Source: Desulfurococcaceae archaeon
GTDB taxonomy: Archaea > Thermoproteota > Thermoprotei_A > Sulfolobales > Ignisphaeraceae
NCBI GenBank assembly: GCA_020832925.1
Contig: JAJHRF010000016.1
Span: forward strand, 1-34,699
Reading direction: 5' to 3'
DNA length: 34,699 bases
Both the position numbers and the translations under genes were made by a program. Below, piece after piece: positions 1 to 7,474 of the stretch; the stretch's first letter is position 1; the number at the start of each line of letters is the position of its first letter. Under the pieces are notes generated by a model. It saw only the letters and a list, made by a program, of their open reading frames with translations, was not told the origin of the DNA and ran no database searches.

Positions 1-196
1 CCCTTAGATACAACAAATAAAGATAAATTAATGAGGATAAACATCTAGAGACTAACGGAAACGCTAGCGATATGGTTTTGGAAAATTATTGAGGTTGAAA
101 GAAAGTTTTAAATCTTTAGATCCGCTGGTTTGCTATGATCTTTATAATTTAGTATAGTATTAGAACACACTATGCATTACTATTATTAATTCCTTG

Positions 197-207
197 AATA
201 TATTTAA
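197..207 (+). promoter_or_regulatory. TATA box upstream of the PAC2 gene
   Basis: The stretch AATATATTTAA is a good archaeal TATA element. It sits about 45-50 bases before the ATG at 251, so transcription would start near 230 and leave a leader of roughly 20 bases. A G-rich GGGTATGG just before the ATG could serve as a weak ribosome binding site. The rest of 1-250 shows no gene that I can support. Confidence 0.5.
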
Positions 208-250
208 GCCTCTAGATGTTAATTAATAATCTTGGATTAGGGTATGGTAT

Positions 251-1015
251 ATGTTTTATAGTGAGGAATGGATAGGTAATTTTAGATTTGTTGAATATAA
301 GGAGTGGAATTTAGAGAAACCTGCTACACTTATTGTAGGTTTCCCTGATACAGGGCTTGTAGGAGTTATAGGGGTTTCATATTTAGTTAGTAAACTAGGT
401 TTAGATGAGGTTGGGGGTATAGATTCGCCTCACTTCCCGCCAATAGCAGTTATACAGAATGGTATCTTGAGGCATCCTATAAGGATATTTTCATCGAAGA
501 AGCTTGGCATTATTTATACTGAACTTACTTTTACCCCTGAAATAAGTTCTATCCTTATCCCAGTTATTGTTGATTATGCCAGGATTAAAGGATTTGATAT
601 GATAATAGGGTTGACAGGTATAGCTAAACCGAATAGACTTGATGCTGTAGAACTTATAACTTATTACGTATCTTCGCTAGGGAGAGTTGAGCTACTTGAA
701 AAAGCTGGCGCAAAAATTTTTGAAAATGGTATTCTTATAGGTCCATACGCTTTACTACTTAAAGAAGCTATGAGGAAGAGGATCCCAGCCCATGTACTAT
801 TAACAGAATCATTCCTAGAGTTCCCTGATCCAGAAGCTGCAGCTGTAGGTTTAACAACATTATCAAAGATAATTGGGGTAGAAATAGATGTTGGTGAACT
901 TTTGCAACAAGCAGAAATGATAAGACTTAGAGCAAGAGATTTGATGAGAAGAACTTCGCAGACTTTCTCTAGGTTAGGTAAAGATCTTGAGTATAGTGTA
1001 CCTTTGCACATGTAG
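251..1015 (+). CDS. PAC2-family proteasome assembly chaperone-like protein
   Basis: This 254-residue protein has the features of the archaeal PAC2 (DUF75/COG2047) family. Near residues 26-38 is the glycine-rich turn LIVGFPDTGLVG, followed by the PHFPPIAVIQNG segment and a Rossmann-like alternation of strands and helices. In eukaryotes PAC2 helps assemble the 20S proteasome; archaeal members are assigned by homology and their exact partner is less certain. It lies only 12 bases upstream of an Hsp20 gene on the same strand, which suggests a two-gene proteostasis operon read from the TATA box near 200. Length and both ends look normal for the family. I see no membrane segment, so it should be cytoplasmic. 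Confidence 0.85.
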   Translation: MFYSEEWIGNFRFVEYKEWNLEKPATLIVGFPDTGLVGVIGVSYLVSKLGLDEVGGIDSPHFPPIAVIQNGILRHPIRIFSSKKLGIIYTELTFTPEISSILIPVIVDYARIKGFDMIIGLTGIAKPNRLDAVELITYYVSSLGRVELLEKAGAKIFENGILIGPYALLLKEAMRKRIPAHVLLTESFLEFPDPEAAAVGLTTLSKIIGVEIDVGELLQQAEMIRLRARDLMRRTSQTFSRLGKDLEYSVPLHM

Positions 1016-1027
1016 AAGGGTGATATC

Positions 1028-1456
1028 ATGAGCGAATTCTTTGATGAATTCTTTGAAAAACTCGAGAAAAGACTTAGAATGTTGGAAAGAGATATTATGA
1101 GAAGTGTCGAAGAATTATTTAAGAATATTAACATCCCTGAATATAGAAGAACTCTAGAGATTAGCGAAACCGTAGAACCTTTGTACACGATCAAAGATTT
1201 AGGAGATAGAATTGTTGTCTACATAGATCTTCCATATGTTGCTGAAGGTGCAATAGATGTGAAATTCGAAGGTAGAACTATGTACATATATGCGAAACTT
1301 AAGGAGTCTGTGAAATTAGATAGATTCTCTAGAAGGTTTAGAGGGTTAGAGGTACAGGAATATAGAGTAGCTATAGAATTACCACTTGAACCAAAACCTG
1401 ATAAAACAAAAATTAGAATAAGGAAAGGTATTGTAGAGATAACTATATATAAATAG
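1028..1456 (+). CDS. Small heat-shock protein (Hsp20/alpha-crystallin)
   Basis: This 142-residue protein begins with a charged, amphipathic N-terminal helix rich in Glu, Lys and Phe (residues 1-35). An alpha-crystallin type beta-sandwich follows at about residues 45-142. The segments GDRIVVYIDLPYVAEG and IDVKFEGRTMYIYAKL match the central strands of the fold, and the C-terminus ends in alternating hydrophobic residues (IRIRKGIVEITIYK) in place of a separate IxI tail. Such proteins form oligomers that hold unfolded proteins in an ATP-independent way. A strong ribosome binding site, AGAAGGGTGAT, precedes the ATG, just after the PAC2 stop codon, so the two genes are probably co-transcribed. Sequence divergence from classical Hsp20 is noticeable, so the assignment is at the fold level. 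Confidence 0.8.
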   Translation: MSEFFDEFFEKLEKRLRMLERDIMRSVEELFKNINIPEYRRTLEISETVEPLYTIKDLGDRIVVYIDLPYVAEGAIDVKFEGRTMYIYAKLKESVKLDRFSRRFRGLEVQEYRVAIELPLEPKPDKTKIRIRKGIVEITIYK

Positions 1457-1473
1457 AAAAAGATTTCTCTATT

Positions 1474-1527
1474 CCTCAGACACTGGCGTTCTCATCATTT
1501 CTCAGACCGCTGAAAGGTCATCACAAC
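1474..1527 (-). ncRNA. C/D box guide sRNA
   Basis: On the minus strand all four boxes are canonical: C box GTGATGA (1524-1518), D' box CTGA (1505-1502), C' box ATGATGA (1498-1492) and D box CTGA (1479-1476). The D' and D guides are each exactly 12 nt, and the D'-C' spacer is 3 nt (GAA), as in archaeal C/D sRNAs that bind L7Ae, Nop5 and fibrillarin. The D' guide CCTTTCAGCGGT is complementary over 11 nt to ACCGCUGAAAG, a motif I recall from the conserved 3' part of 23S rRNA. The N+5 rule would place 2'-O-methylation on the fifth target base, a C. The D guide GAACGCCAGTGT predicts a U in ACACUGGCG; its target is not identified. The gene lies between hsp20 and larC, opposite both. Confidence 0.87.
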
Positions 1528-1663
1528 TACCTTATACAACTTCCAGAGAATAGTAATATTGTTTCTACAAATATTTCAAACTGCCGCATTATTACTTAAA
1601 ATTGTTTAAGGTTATTTAAGAGATCGCCTCTGTGCATGCTTTCGCTAAGCAAGGTGACTATAT

Positions 1664-2905
1664 ATGTCGAGGGTACTAGTTATTGACCCCTCTATAGCTG
1701 GTATATCTGGCGATATGCTGTTAGGTGGGTTTATAGGTTTAGGATTTAAACCTGAGAAACTAATTGAAGTTGCTAACGTTATTGAGAAAGCCGTTCCATG
1801 GGTAAGAAATTTCAAGATTCGAGTTGAAGAAGTTAAGAAGTTTGAGTTTAAGGCTTGGAGAGTTGATGTGTTAGTCGATGAGGAGAGGAGGTGTAGGAGA
1901 GCTTCGGATCTTCTAAATTCAATTGAAAAAGTTTCTTCGCTAATCGGTTTAAGTAATAAAGCTTCTAGAATAGCTTTAGAAGCTGTTAAAATTCTTGTAG
2001 AAGCTGAAGCTGAAGTTCACGGTGAGGATATCAGCGATGTAGATCTATGTGAGATAAGCTCTGCTGATACTGTATTAGATACTGTTGGTGTTGCATATGC
2101 ACTTCAAGAACTTGACCTACTGAACGCTAAAGTCTACGGGCTTCCGATAGCTGTTGGCGGTAGTAGGATACAGTTCTCACATGGTTCTGTATCTATTCCT
2201 ACACCTGTTGTTCTAGAAATAGCTAAGAAGAAAAATCTTGTACTTGTAGGAGGTCCTGTAGATGAAGAACTTGCAACACCGACTGGTGTAGCTCTTTACG
2301 CTGTAATAGTTGATGAGGTTAAGAATCTATTGCCTATGACGAAAATCGTTGCTGTTGGTTATGGAGCTGGGTCTAGAGATCTGAAGAGTGTACCGAACAT
2401 ATTGAGGTTGATAATAGGGGAAGAGCTAGAGATATACACAGAGGATACTATATACGTACTCGAGACAGATATCGATGATGTATCAGGAGAAATCCTGGGA
2501 TTTGTGGGCGAGAAATTGGTTTCTCAAGGAGCTCTCGATATAGCTTTCATACCTAAGATAGGTAAGAAAGGAAGGCCTTCGTTTATATTAAGGGTTTTAA
2601 CAAAACTTCAGGATTTAGAGAAACTCTTAGATATAGTGGTTAAGGAGACTGGTACCTTAGGGGTTAGGGTGATGAAGGTTCATAGATATATTGTTCCTAA
2701 CAGAGATATTGTGAAGACTGCTGTAGATATAAATGGTGAAAAGTATGAAGTAAGGGTTAAAATTAGTAGACTAGGAGATGGCAAGATTATATCGGTAAAA
2801 CCTGAGTTCGAAGACCTTAAAAACATATCTATTAAGACAGGTATCCCGTTAAGAAACATTATGAAAATCGTTATGGATAATATCAGCAATGAGCAAAAAC
2901 TATAG
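1664..2905 (+). CDS. larC: Nickel-pincer cofactor biosynthesis protein LarC
   Basis: LarC inserts nickel into the pyridinium-3,5-bisthiocarboxylic acid mononucleotide precursor in a CTP-dependent step, giving the nickel-pincer nucleotide. The 413-residue protein starts with the family hallmark DPSIAGISGDMLLGGFIGLG (residues 8-27) and carries the conserved segments ADTVLDTVGVAYAL, TPTGVALY and ETDIDDVSGEILGF. It is a single open frame covering both the LarC1 and LarC2 parts, unlike Lactiplantibacillus plantarum, where a programmed frameshift joins them. The ribosome binding site AAGGTGA (1651-1657) lies 6 bases before the ATG, and TTATTTAAG near 1612-1620 may be the TATA box. It is followed convergently by larB, with larE beyond. 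Confidence 0.93.
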   Translation: MSRVLVIDPSIAGISGDMLLGGFIGLGFKPEKLIEVANVIEKAVPWVRNFKIRVEEVKKFEFKAWRVDVLVDEERRCRRASDLLNSIEKVSSLIGLSNKASRIALEAVKILVEAEAEVHGEDISDVDLCEISSADTVLDTVGVAYALQELDLLNAKVYGLPIAVGGSRIQFSHGSVSIPTPVVLEIAKKKNLVLVGGPVDEELATPTGVALYAVIVDEVKNLLPMTKIVAVGYGAGSRDLKSVPNILRLIIGEELEIYTEDTIYVLETDIDDVSGEILGFVGEKLVSQGALDIAFIPKIGKKGRPSFILRVLTKLQDLEKLLDIVVKETGTLGVRVMKVHRYIVPNRDIVKTAVDINGEKYEVRVKISRLGDGKIISVKPEFEDLKNISIKTGIPLRNIMKIVMDNISNEQKL

Positions 2906-2935
2906 CATCCCTTCCCCAAGGTCTATAGCCAGGTT

Positions 2936-3754
2936 TTAAGATCGTTTCTGATCTTTATTAAAACATTTTTCTCTTGTTAGAGCAATTCTCCTACCTATAA
3001 GAGCTGCTATAACTCCTGCACCAACACCATTATCTATATTTACAACAGCTAGACCTAGTGGACATGCTTGTAGCATAGAGTACAGAGCCGCAACCCCTCC
3101 GCCACCTACCCCATAACCAACAGGTGTAGGAACACCTATAACCGGTACATCTATTAGCGAAGCTATAACAGATGGGAGAGCTCCCTCCATACCGGCTACA
3201 GCTACAACTACATCGACATCCTCTTCCTTAAGTTTTTTCAAAGCTTCTAAAACTCTATGGAACCCAGCTATACCTACATCGTAGATAGTTATCGCTTCGC
3301 ACCCCATAACTTCTACAACTGTTCTAGCTTCTTCAGCTACCTTGATATCAGCTGTCCCTGCAGTTACAATACCTACTCTACATAGATACCTAGGTAGTGA
3401 AACAGATTTTAGTTTTACAACAGCTATCCTACCTACCTCATTCAAGCTAACCTCAACATCAGCATCCTTGATACTCTTAAGCATCTCTATCTGTTGCTCT
3501 GTAAGCCTAGACACTACAACAACTCCTAAATTCCTCAATAACCTATCCATAATCTTCTTTAACGTCTCTACATCCTTACCTTCCCCAAGAACTATCTCAG
3601 GAATATCTCTCCTAACATATCTACTGATATCGAATTTAACAACATCATCTATAACCTCTAAAGCAAATAACCTTATTTTCTTCAGAGCTTCTTCAACACT
3701 CATCTTCTTACTAGCCACTGCCTCAAGTATAGATCTAAGATCTTCAGCTACCAT
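2936..3754 (-). CDS. larB: Nickel-pincer cofactor biosynthesis protein LarB
   Basis: LarB carboxylates the pyridinium ring of nicotinic acid adenine dinucleotide and hydrolyses it, the first committed step of nickel-pincer synthesis. The C-terminal half resembles AIR carboxylase (PurE): GIVTAGTADIKVAEEA, then VAVAGMEGALPSVIASL, then VGVGG-type glycine-rich loops and NIDNGVGAG. The N-terminal half has the LarB helix DLRSILEAVASKKMSVEEAL. I choose the ATG at 3754 (272 residues) because it has an AGGGAT ribosome binding site and matches the usual N-terminus. The open frame extends upstream to an ATG at 3799. It converges on larC and diverges from larE, with 69-114 bases between the two starts. 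Confidence 0.92.
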   Translation of the reverse strand: MVAEDLRSILEAVASKKMSVEEALKKIRLFALEVIDDVVKFDISRYVRRDIPEIVLGEGKDVETLKKIMDRLLRNLGVVVVSRLTEQQIEMLKSIKDADVEVSLNEVGRIAVVKLKSVSLPRYLCRVGIVTAGTADIKVAEEARTVVEVMGCEAITIYDVGIAGFHRVLEALKKLKEEDVDVVVAVAGMEGALPSVIASLIDVPVIGVPTPVGYGVGGGGVAALYSMLQACPLGLAVVNIDNGVGAGVIAALIGRRIALTREKCFNKDQKRS

Positions 3755-3868
3755 ATGTATCCCTAAAAAACTACACATTATACCATTTCGCACCTTCATA
3801 TAGGTTTCGTTTTTAACACTAGAAACCAGAACTAAGTAGATACTTGGTATAGCTATGGGGTATCGTCA

Positions 3869-4720
3869 ATGAATAGCAGAAACAGTGTTGCTAAGAAACT
3901 TGTTGAGAAGCTTATGCAGTGGTTTAAAGCTGTGAAACCTCTTGTTATGGTATTGTTTTCAGGAGGTGTAGATAGTTCTGTTGTATTAGCTACAGCATGT
4001 CTATCTATAGGATGTGAAAATGTTTTAGCTGTTACAGTTACATCCCCTATAAGATTTCCTGAGGATCTAGAGTGGGCTAAGAAGATAGCATCTATGTTAG
4101 GTGTTAAACATGTTATTGTAGAGACAAATGAGTTAAGTATAAAGGAGTTTGTATCGAATCCTCCTAACAGATGCTATATATGTAAAAAACATTTAGCAGG
4201 AAAAGTTATCGAATTAGTTAAGAAGTTTAATGTGGAAACGATTGTCGATGGAACTAATGCAGATGATTTAAAAAGCTATAGACCTGGTATCAAAGCTTTT
4301 AGAGAGATAGGGGTTAGAAGTCCTTTAGCTGAACTCGGTATAGGTAAGGAGGAGGTTAGGGTTATAGCTAAGGCTCTAAACTTACCGAATTGGGATAGAC
4401 CTCCCATGACTTGTTTAGCTACAAGGATACCCTATGGAGAACTTATAACAATTGAAAAACTTAGAAGAATAGCGAAAGCTGAGGAGATTATCAAAAGCCT
4501 TACAGGTGTTAAACTGGTTAGGGTAAGAGATCATAACTATATTGCTAGAATAGAAGTTTATCCAAAGGAGAGAAAGAAGTTCTTCGACGAAGAGTTGATG
4601 GATAGAATTGCATATGAACTTAAAAACTTAGGATACAAATATGTTACACTAGATCTTCAAGGTTATAGAAGTGGTAGTCTAGATGAATTACTAAAGGAAA
4701 ACAGACAGAATTCCGCATAA
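3869..4720 (+). CDS. larE: ATP-dependent sulfur transferase LarE
   Basis: LarE activates the two carboxylates of the pincer precursor by adenylylation and converts them to thiocarboxylates. The PP-loop motif is SGGVDSS (residues 31-37), followed by DGTNADD (127-133) and the family signature PPMTCLATRIPYGE (178-191). Cys182 is the position of the sacrificial cysteine in the L. plantarum enzyme. Two more cysteines sit in CYICK (Cys102, Cys105). This three-cysteine arrangement is that of the LarE subtype reported to hold a [4Fe-4S] cluster and to act catalytically, not by sacrificing its cysteine. That subtype fits an anaerobic thermophile. The gene is divergent from larB, and its length of 283 residues is normal. 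Confidence 0.93.
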   Translation: MNSRNSVAKKLVEKLMQWFKAVKPLVMVLFSGGVDSSVVLATACLSIGCENVLAVTVTSPIRFPEDLEWAKKIASMLGVKHVIVETNELSIKEFVSNPPNRCYICKKHLAGKVIELVKKFNVETIVDGTNADDLKSYRPGIKAFREIGVRSPLAELGIGKEEVRVIAKALNLPNWDRPPMTCLATRIPYGELITIEKLRRIAKAEEIIKSLTGVKLVRVRDHNYIARIEVYPKERKKFFDEELMDRIAYELKNLGYKYVTLDLQGYRSGSLDELLKENRQNSA

Positions 4721-4817
4721 TTAATTACATAACTTTTCATCAACCATATCGGTTTTTCCCGGTTTTCACAGTAGCAAAACTTAAATATTAACTAGACCTA
4801 TAAAAACGGTTTAAGTA

Positions 4818-5765
4818 ATGGGATGTGTTATGGCTAAATCCAAGGTTTTATTCGCTAAAGCTAGGCTTGAGCGATTAGAAAAAGAAGCTAGTCTTACATA
4901 TAAGTTTAGGAAATTGTTGGAAGAAAGCTCGCTGAAGAATATGATAATTCCTGGTAATATAGTAGCTATAAAGATCCATGTAGGGGATATGGAGCACGGA
5001 GGTTATAGAATGATCAGACCTATATTCGTGAAAATCTTGGTTGAATACGTTAAAAAACTTAGTGGTATACCATTTCTAACAGATACATGGGGTTTAAGAC
5101 ATGTTATAGCAGGTCTAGAGAATGGTTACAACTACGCTACAGTAGGTGCACCCCTAATACCTGTTTCAGGTATTAAAGAAACAGATGTAGTTAAAGTTAG
5201 AGTTCCTAACCCACTTAGAATCCCTGAGGTAGAAGTTGGTTCAGCTGTTTTCTACGCCGATGTACTCATAAATTTCGCCCATAGCAAAGGACACCCATCG
5301 TCAGGTTATGGAGGAGCTATAAAGAATATAGCTATGGGTTGTACAAGCCCCAATACAAGATCAGCTATACATAACCTAGAGAAAGAAGATACTATAGGTA
5401 GAGCGTTTCAGGAGGGAATGGTAGACGCTGTACACGCTACAATACTTAATAAACCTAGCAAAGTTTTCCACATAAACTACGTAATGGATGTACAACCTAC
5501 ATGCGATTGCGCACCTTGGTCAGATATACCTATAGTACCCGATATAGGGATACTTGCTTCAGAAGATATAGTTGCTCTAGAGAAAGCAACTATAGATTTA
5601 ATAAATCAAGCACCTGTAGTCCCAGGATCTATAGGTGAATTAGCTGGGTTAAAACCTGGTGATAACAAGTTCTTAGTAATCCACGGTAAAGATCCCTATA
5701 TACAGGTTGAAGCTGGGTATAGGAAAGGTCTTGGGAATCTAGAGTACGAGCTAATCGAGGTTTAA
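4818..5765 (+). CDS. DUF362 domain protein
   Basis: The protein has 315 residues and covers the DUF362 domain (PF04015). Recognisable segments are VAIKIHVGDMEHGG near residue 50, DTWGLRH near 94, INFAHSKGHPSSGYGGAIKN near 150-170 and CDCAPWSDIPIVPDIG near 230. The function of the family is not established; many members carry a C-terminal pair of [4Fe-4S] binding motifs. Here that part is a separate gene starting 7 bases downstream, which suggests the two proteins form a complex. A TATA-like CTTAAATATT near 4780 gives a short leader. The ATG at 4830 is an alternative start. The position after larE suggests, but does not show, a link with nickel-pincer enzymes. Confidence 0.82.
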   Translation: MGCVMAKSKVLFAKARLERLEKEASLTYKFRKLLEESSLKNMIIPGNIVAIKIHVGDMEHGGYRMIRPIFVKILVEYVKKLSGIPFLTDTWGLRHVIAGLENGYNYATVGAPLIPVSGIKETDVVKVRVPNPLRIPEVEVGSAVFYADVLINFAHSKGHPSSGYGGAIKNIAMGCTSPNTRSAIHNLEKEDTIGRAFQEGMVDAVHATILNKPSKVFHINYVMDVQPTCDCAPWSDIPIVPDIGILASEDIVALEKATIDLINQAPVVPGSIGELAGLKPGDNKFLVIHGKDPYIQVEAGYRKGLGNLEYELIEV

Positions 5766-5772
5766 CCTAGAT

Positions 5773-6009
5773 ATGACTAGCGCTGGGTACAGAGTATCTG
5801 TAGACCATAGCAAATGCACTGGATGTGCGCAATGCTACGCTGCATGCCCAAACAAAGTATTCGTTATAGAGAATAAGAAAGCTGTACCTGTATACCAAGA
5901 GAAATGTGTTGGATGTAGATCTTGTGTAGTTCGATGCCCAAGCGGAGCCATAACGTTAACACCACGAGATGTATACTCATTTTTCGCTAGATTCTATTCA
6001 AAACATTGA
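5773..6009 (+). CDS. Two-[4Fe-4S] ferredoxin, partner of the DUF362 protein
   Basis: This 78-residue protein has two classical CxxCxxCxxxCP motifs: Cys15, 18, 21, 25 and Cys45, 48, 51, 55. Each is expected to bind one low-potential [4Fe-4S] cluster with the cross-pairing of bacterial-type ferredoxins. It begins 7 bases after the DUF362 stop codon, so it is almost certainly co-transcribed with it. In many genomes the same module is the C-terminal domain of the DUF362 protein, so this is a split version. No membrane segment or signal peptide is visible. The last dozen residues (VYSFFARFYSKH) form a short basic and aromatic tail beyond the iron-sulfur fold. Confidence 0.9.
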   Translation: MTSAGYRVSVDHSKCTGCAQCYAACPNKVFVIENKKAVPVYQEKCVGCRSCVVRCPSGAITLTPRDVYSFFARFYSKH

Positions 6010-6088
6010 AACACAGCACAAAAATAGATATCTATATTTTATTCAATAATTTTTAACTCTGCTTTAAAATCATATCGATAGATACCCC

Positions 6089-6961
6089 ATGGTAAGAATG
6101 CTTATATCAGGGCTACTTCCACATGAATCAGGTAAAACATGGGTAGGTCTAACACTTACAAGAAAATTAGTTGAAGCTGGTATCAAGGTAGGGGTATTTA
6201 AACCTGTAGCAGGTCATAATGCATGGTACCAGTATAGAACTGTCGTAGAGAGTTTGTCTAGAGGTGTTCTGGTTGGAGAAGATATCGTGAGGTACTTAGG
6301 TATTGTTAAAGATCTCGATGTAGAGATTTCGAATCCTATAGATATACTCCTAGCTCCTCCAAGTATAGAGAAGTACTTAAAGAAAGATGTAGAAAGTTAT
6401 CTAGACGATTTAGAGAACCAGTTTAAACAAATGGTTTTAGCTAGAGTAAGTACGTGTATCCCCAAATATACAAACCACTATGTTTTTAAAGAAAACCTCG
6501 ATAATATCTCCCCCTACCTAAAGGAAGTCCTAGAAAAATTAGTTCTAAAGTTAAAAGCTATTGATATAAGCATTGAGAATTTTATCAAGATTCTCAGAAC
6601 CCCGAAGATAGAGGATATGCTATCTAAATGTCTAGAAGTTGTTGAACAAGGAAAAGATGTTGTAATTATAGAATCCTTTAACAATGCTATAGCGCCTTAC
6701 ACTAGAATTCTCAGAGAAACCGACATGATTTTAATTGTAAGCCCTTCAACAATCCTTATATACAAAGACAAAGTCGGTGAAGTTCTTTCAACGCTAACCA
6801 ATTTAATTAGTAGAGTTGGTGAAAAAGGTTTCGAAACAATAAACATTGTTACAAAGCTGAAACCAGACGAGATACTCCATGTTAAACCTCGATTAGATGT
6901 TGATGAAGATGACGAGTCTTTAAACACACTAGCTTTAAAGATATTTAAAATGTTGAGATAA
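6089..6961 (+). CDS. SIMIBI-type P-loop NTPase, function unknown
   Basis: The 290-residue protein opens with ISGLLPHESGKTWVGLTLT (residues 6-24). This is a deviant Walker A of the dethiobiotin-synthetase/MinD class, ending in SGKT with one more residue before GKT than in dethiobiotin synthetase. It is followed by VGVFKPVAGHNAW, similar to the substrate loop of that fold. A likely Walker B strand is VVIIESFNNAIAP near 203-215, and LILIVSPSTILIY follows the usual pattern of the family core. The middle (about 60-180) is a helical insert with no recognisable motif. Archaeal proteins of this type are usually annotated only as predicted ATPase/GTPase. A TTTAAAATC element at about 6061-6069 suggests a leaderless transcript. 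Confidence 0.7.
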   Translation: MVRMLISGLLPHESGKTWVGLTLTRKLVEAGIKVGVFKPVAGHNAWYQYRTVVESLSRGVLVGEDIVRYLGIVKDLDVEISNPIDILLAPPSIEKYLKKDVESYLDDLENQFKQMVLARVSTCIPKYTNHYVFKENLDNISPYLKEVLEKLVLKLKAIDISIENFIKILRTPKIEDMLSKCLEVVEQGKDVVIIESFNNAIAPYTRILRETDMILIVSPSTILIYKDKVGEVLSTLTNLISRVGEKGFETINIVTKLKPDEILHVKPRLDVDEDDESLNTLALKIFKMLR

Positions 6962-7011
6962 ATAATCTTGAGTATGTAAACAAACGCTTATTGATTTTTA
7001 TACAGATACTC

Positions 7012-7356
7012 CTAGATTTTCGCTACAAATATAGGGCAGATAGCTCCTACAAATGGTAGTCTCGATATATTGATTCTATAGACGTTGTCTTGAAGTACAA
7101 CAGCACCTTCTCCAACAATAGATACAATTTTATCAGCAAATTCTTTAGATAGTTTCCACCCTGTACAAATGTTGTCAATATTTTGTTTACATTTGCTACA
7201 ACGCCAAATCCCTATGTTTTCAACGAACTCTGTTACCAACCTGAGTTTTGCTGTATCAATACTTGTTACCATAGCTTCTAGTTTCTCAATCCGTTTCTTG
7301 ATATCTACTACCTCTGCTAGTGGTGGGATATCGGATGAGATTAAAGGTTCCGACAT
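7012..7356 (-). CDS. Small hypothetical protein with a four-cysteine motif
   Basis: I do not recognise a family. The protein has an acidic and helical N-terminus with a short coiled-coil stretch (VDIKKRIEKLEAMVTSIDTA), then WRCSKCKQNIDNICTGW with three cysteines and a fourth in GAICPIF near the C-terminus. The cysteines could bind zinc or an iron-sulfur cluster. I place the start at the ATG at 7356 (114 residues) because GAGGTG lies 8 bases upstream. A GTG at 7368 is also in frame. A TATA element (7394-7403) sits at the right distance, so it is a single-gene unit, converging on the P-loop NTPase gene. Confidence 0.65.
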   Translation of the reverse strand: MSEPLISSDIPPLAEVVDIKKRIEKLEAMVTSIDTAKLRLVTEFVENIGIWRCSKCKQNIDNICTGWKLSKEFADKIVSIVGEGAVVLQDNVYRINISRLPFVGAICPIFVAKI

Positions 7357-7393
7357 TTTCTGTAACACCTCTTCTCTAACTTGCTCTGTTCAA

Positions 7394-7403
7394 CATATAA
7401 AAG
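7394..7403 (-). promoter_or_regulatory. TATA box of the four-cysteine protein gene
   Basis: Read on the minus strand, CCTTTTATATG is a good TATA element. The start of transcription would fall near 7370, just ahead of the GAGGTG ribosome binding site and the ATG at 7356. Confidence 0.45.
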
Positions 7404-7474
7404 GTTGTAGGTATTCAAAAAAGATGAACTTCGGTTACTTTTACAAATCATCCCCATGTTCAGGGTTTATCTAT

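Noticed and set aside
664-1194. Minus-strand open frame of 176 codons opposite PAC2 and Hsp20
   Set aside because: It is the antisense of two recognisable genes, is Ser/Leu-rich and has no domain pattern.
6024-6035. Palindrome ATAGATATCTAT before the P-loop NTPase gene
   Set aside because: Short AT-only palindromes are expected by chance in such AT-rich DNA, and it is not placed at a promoter element.
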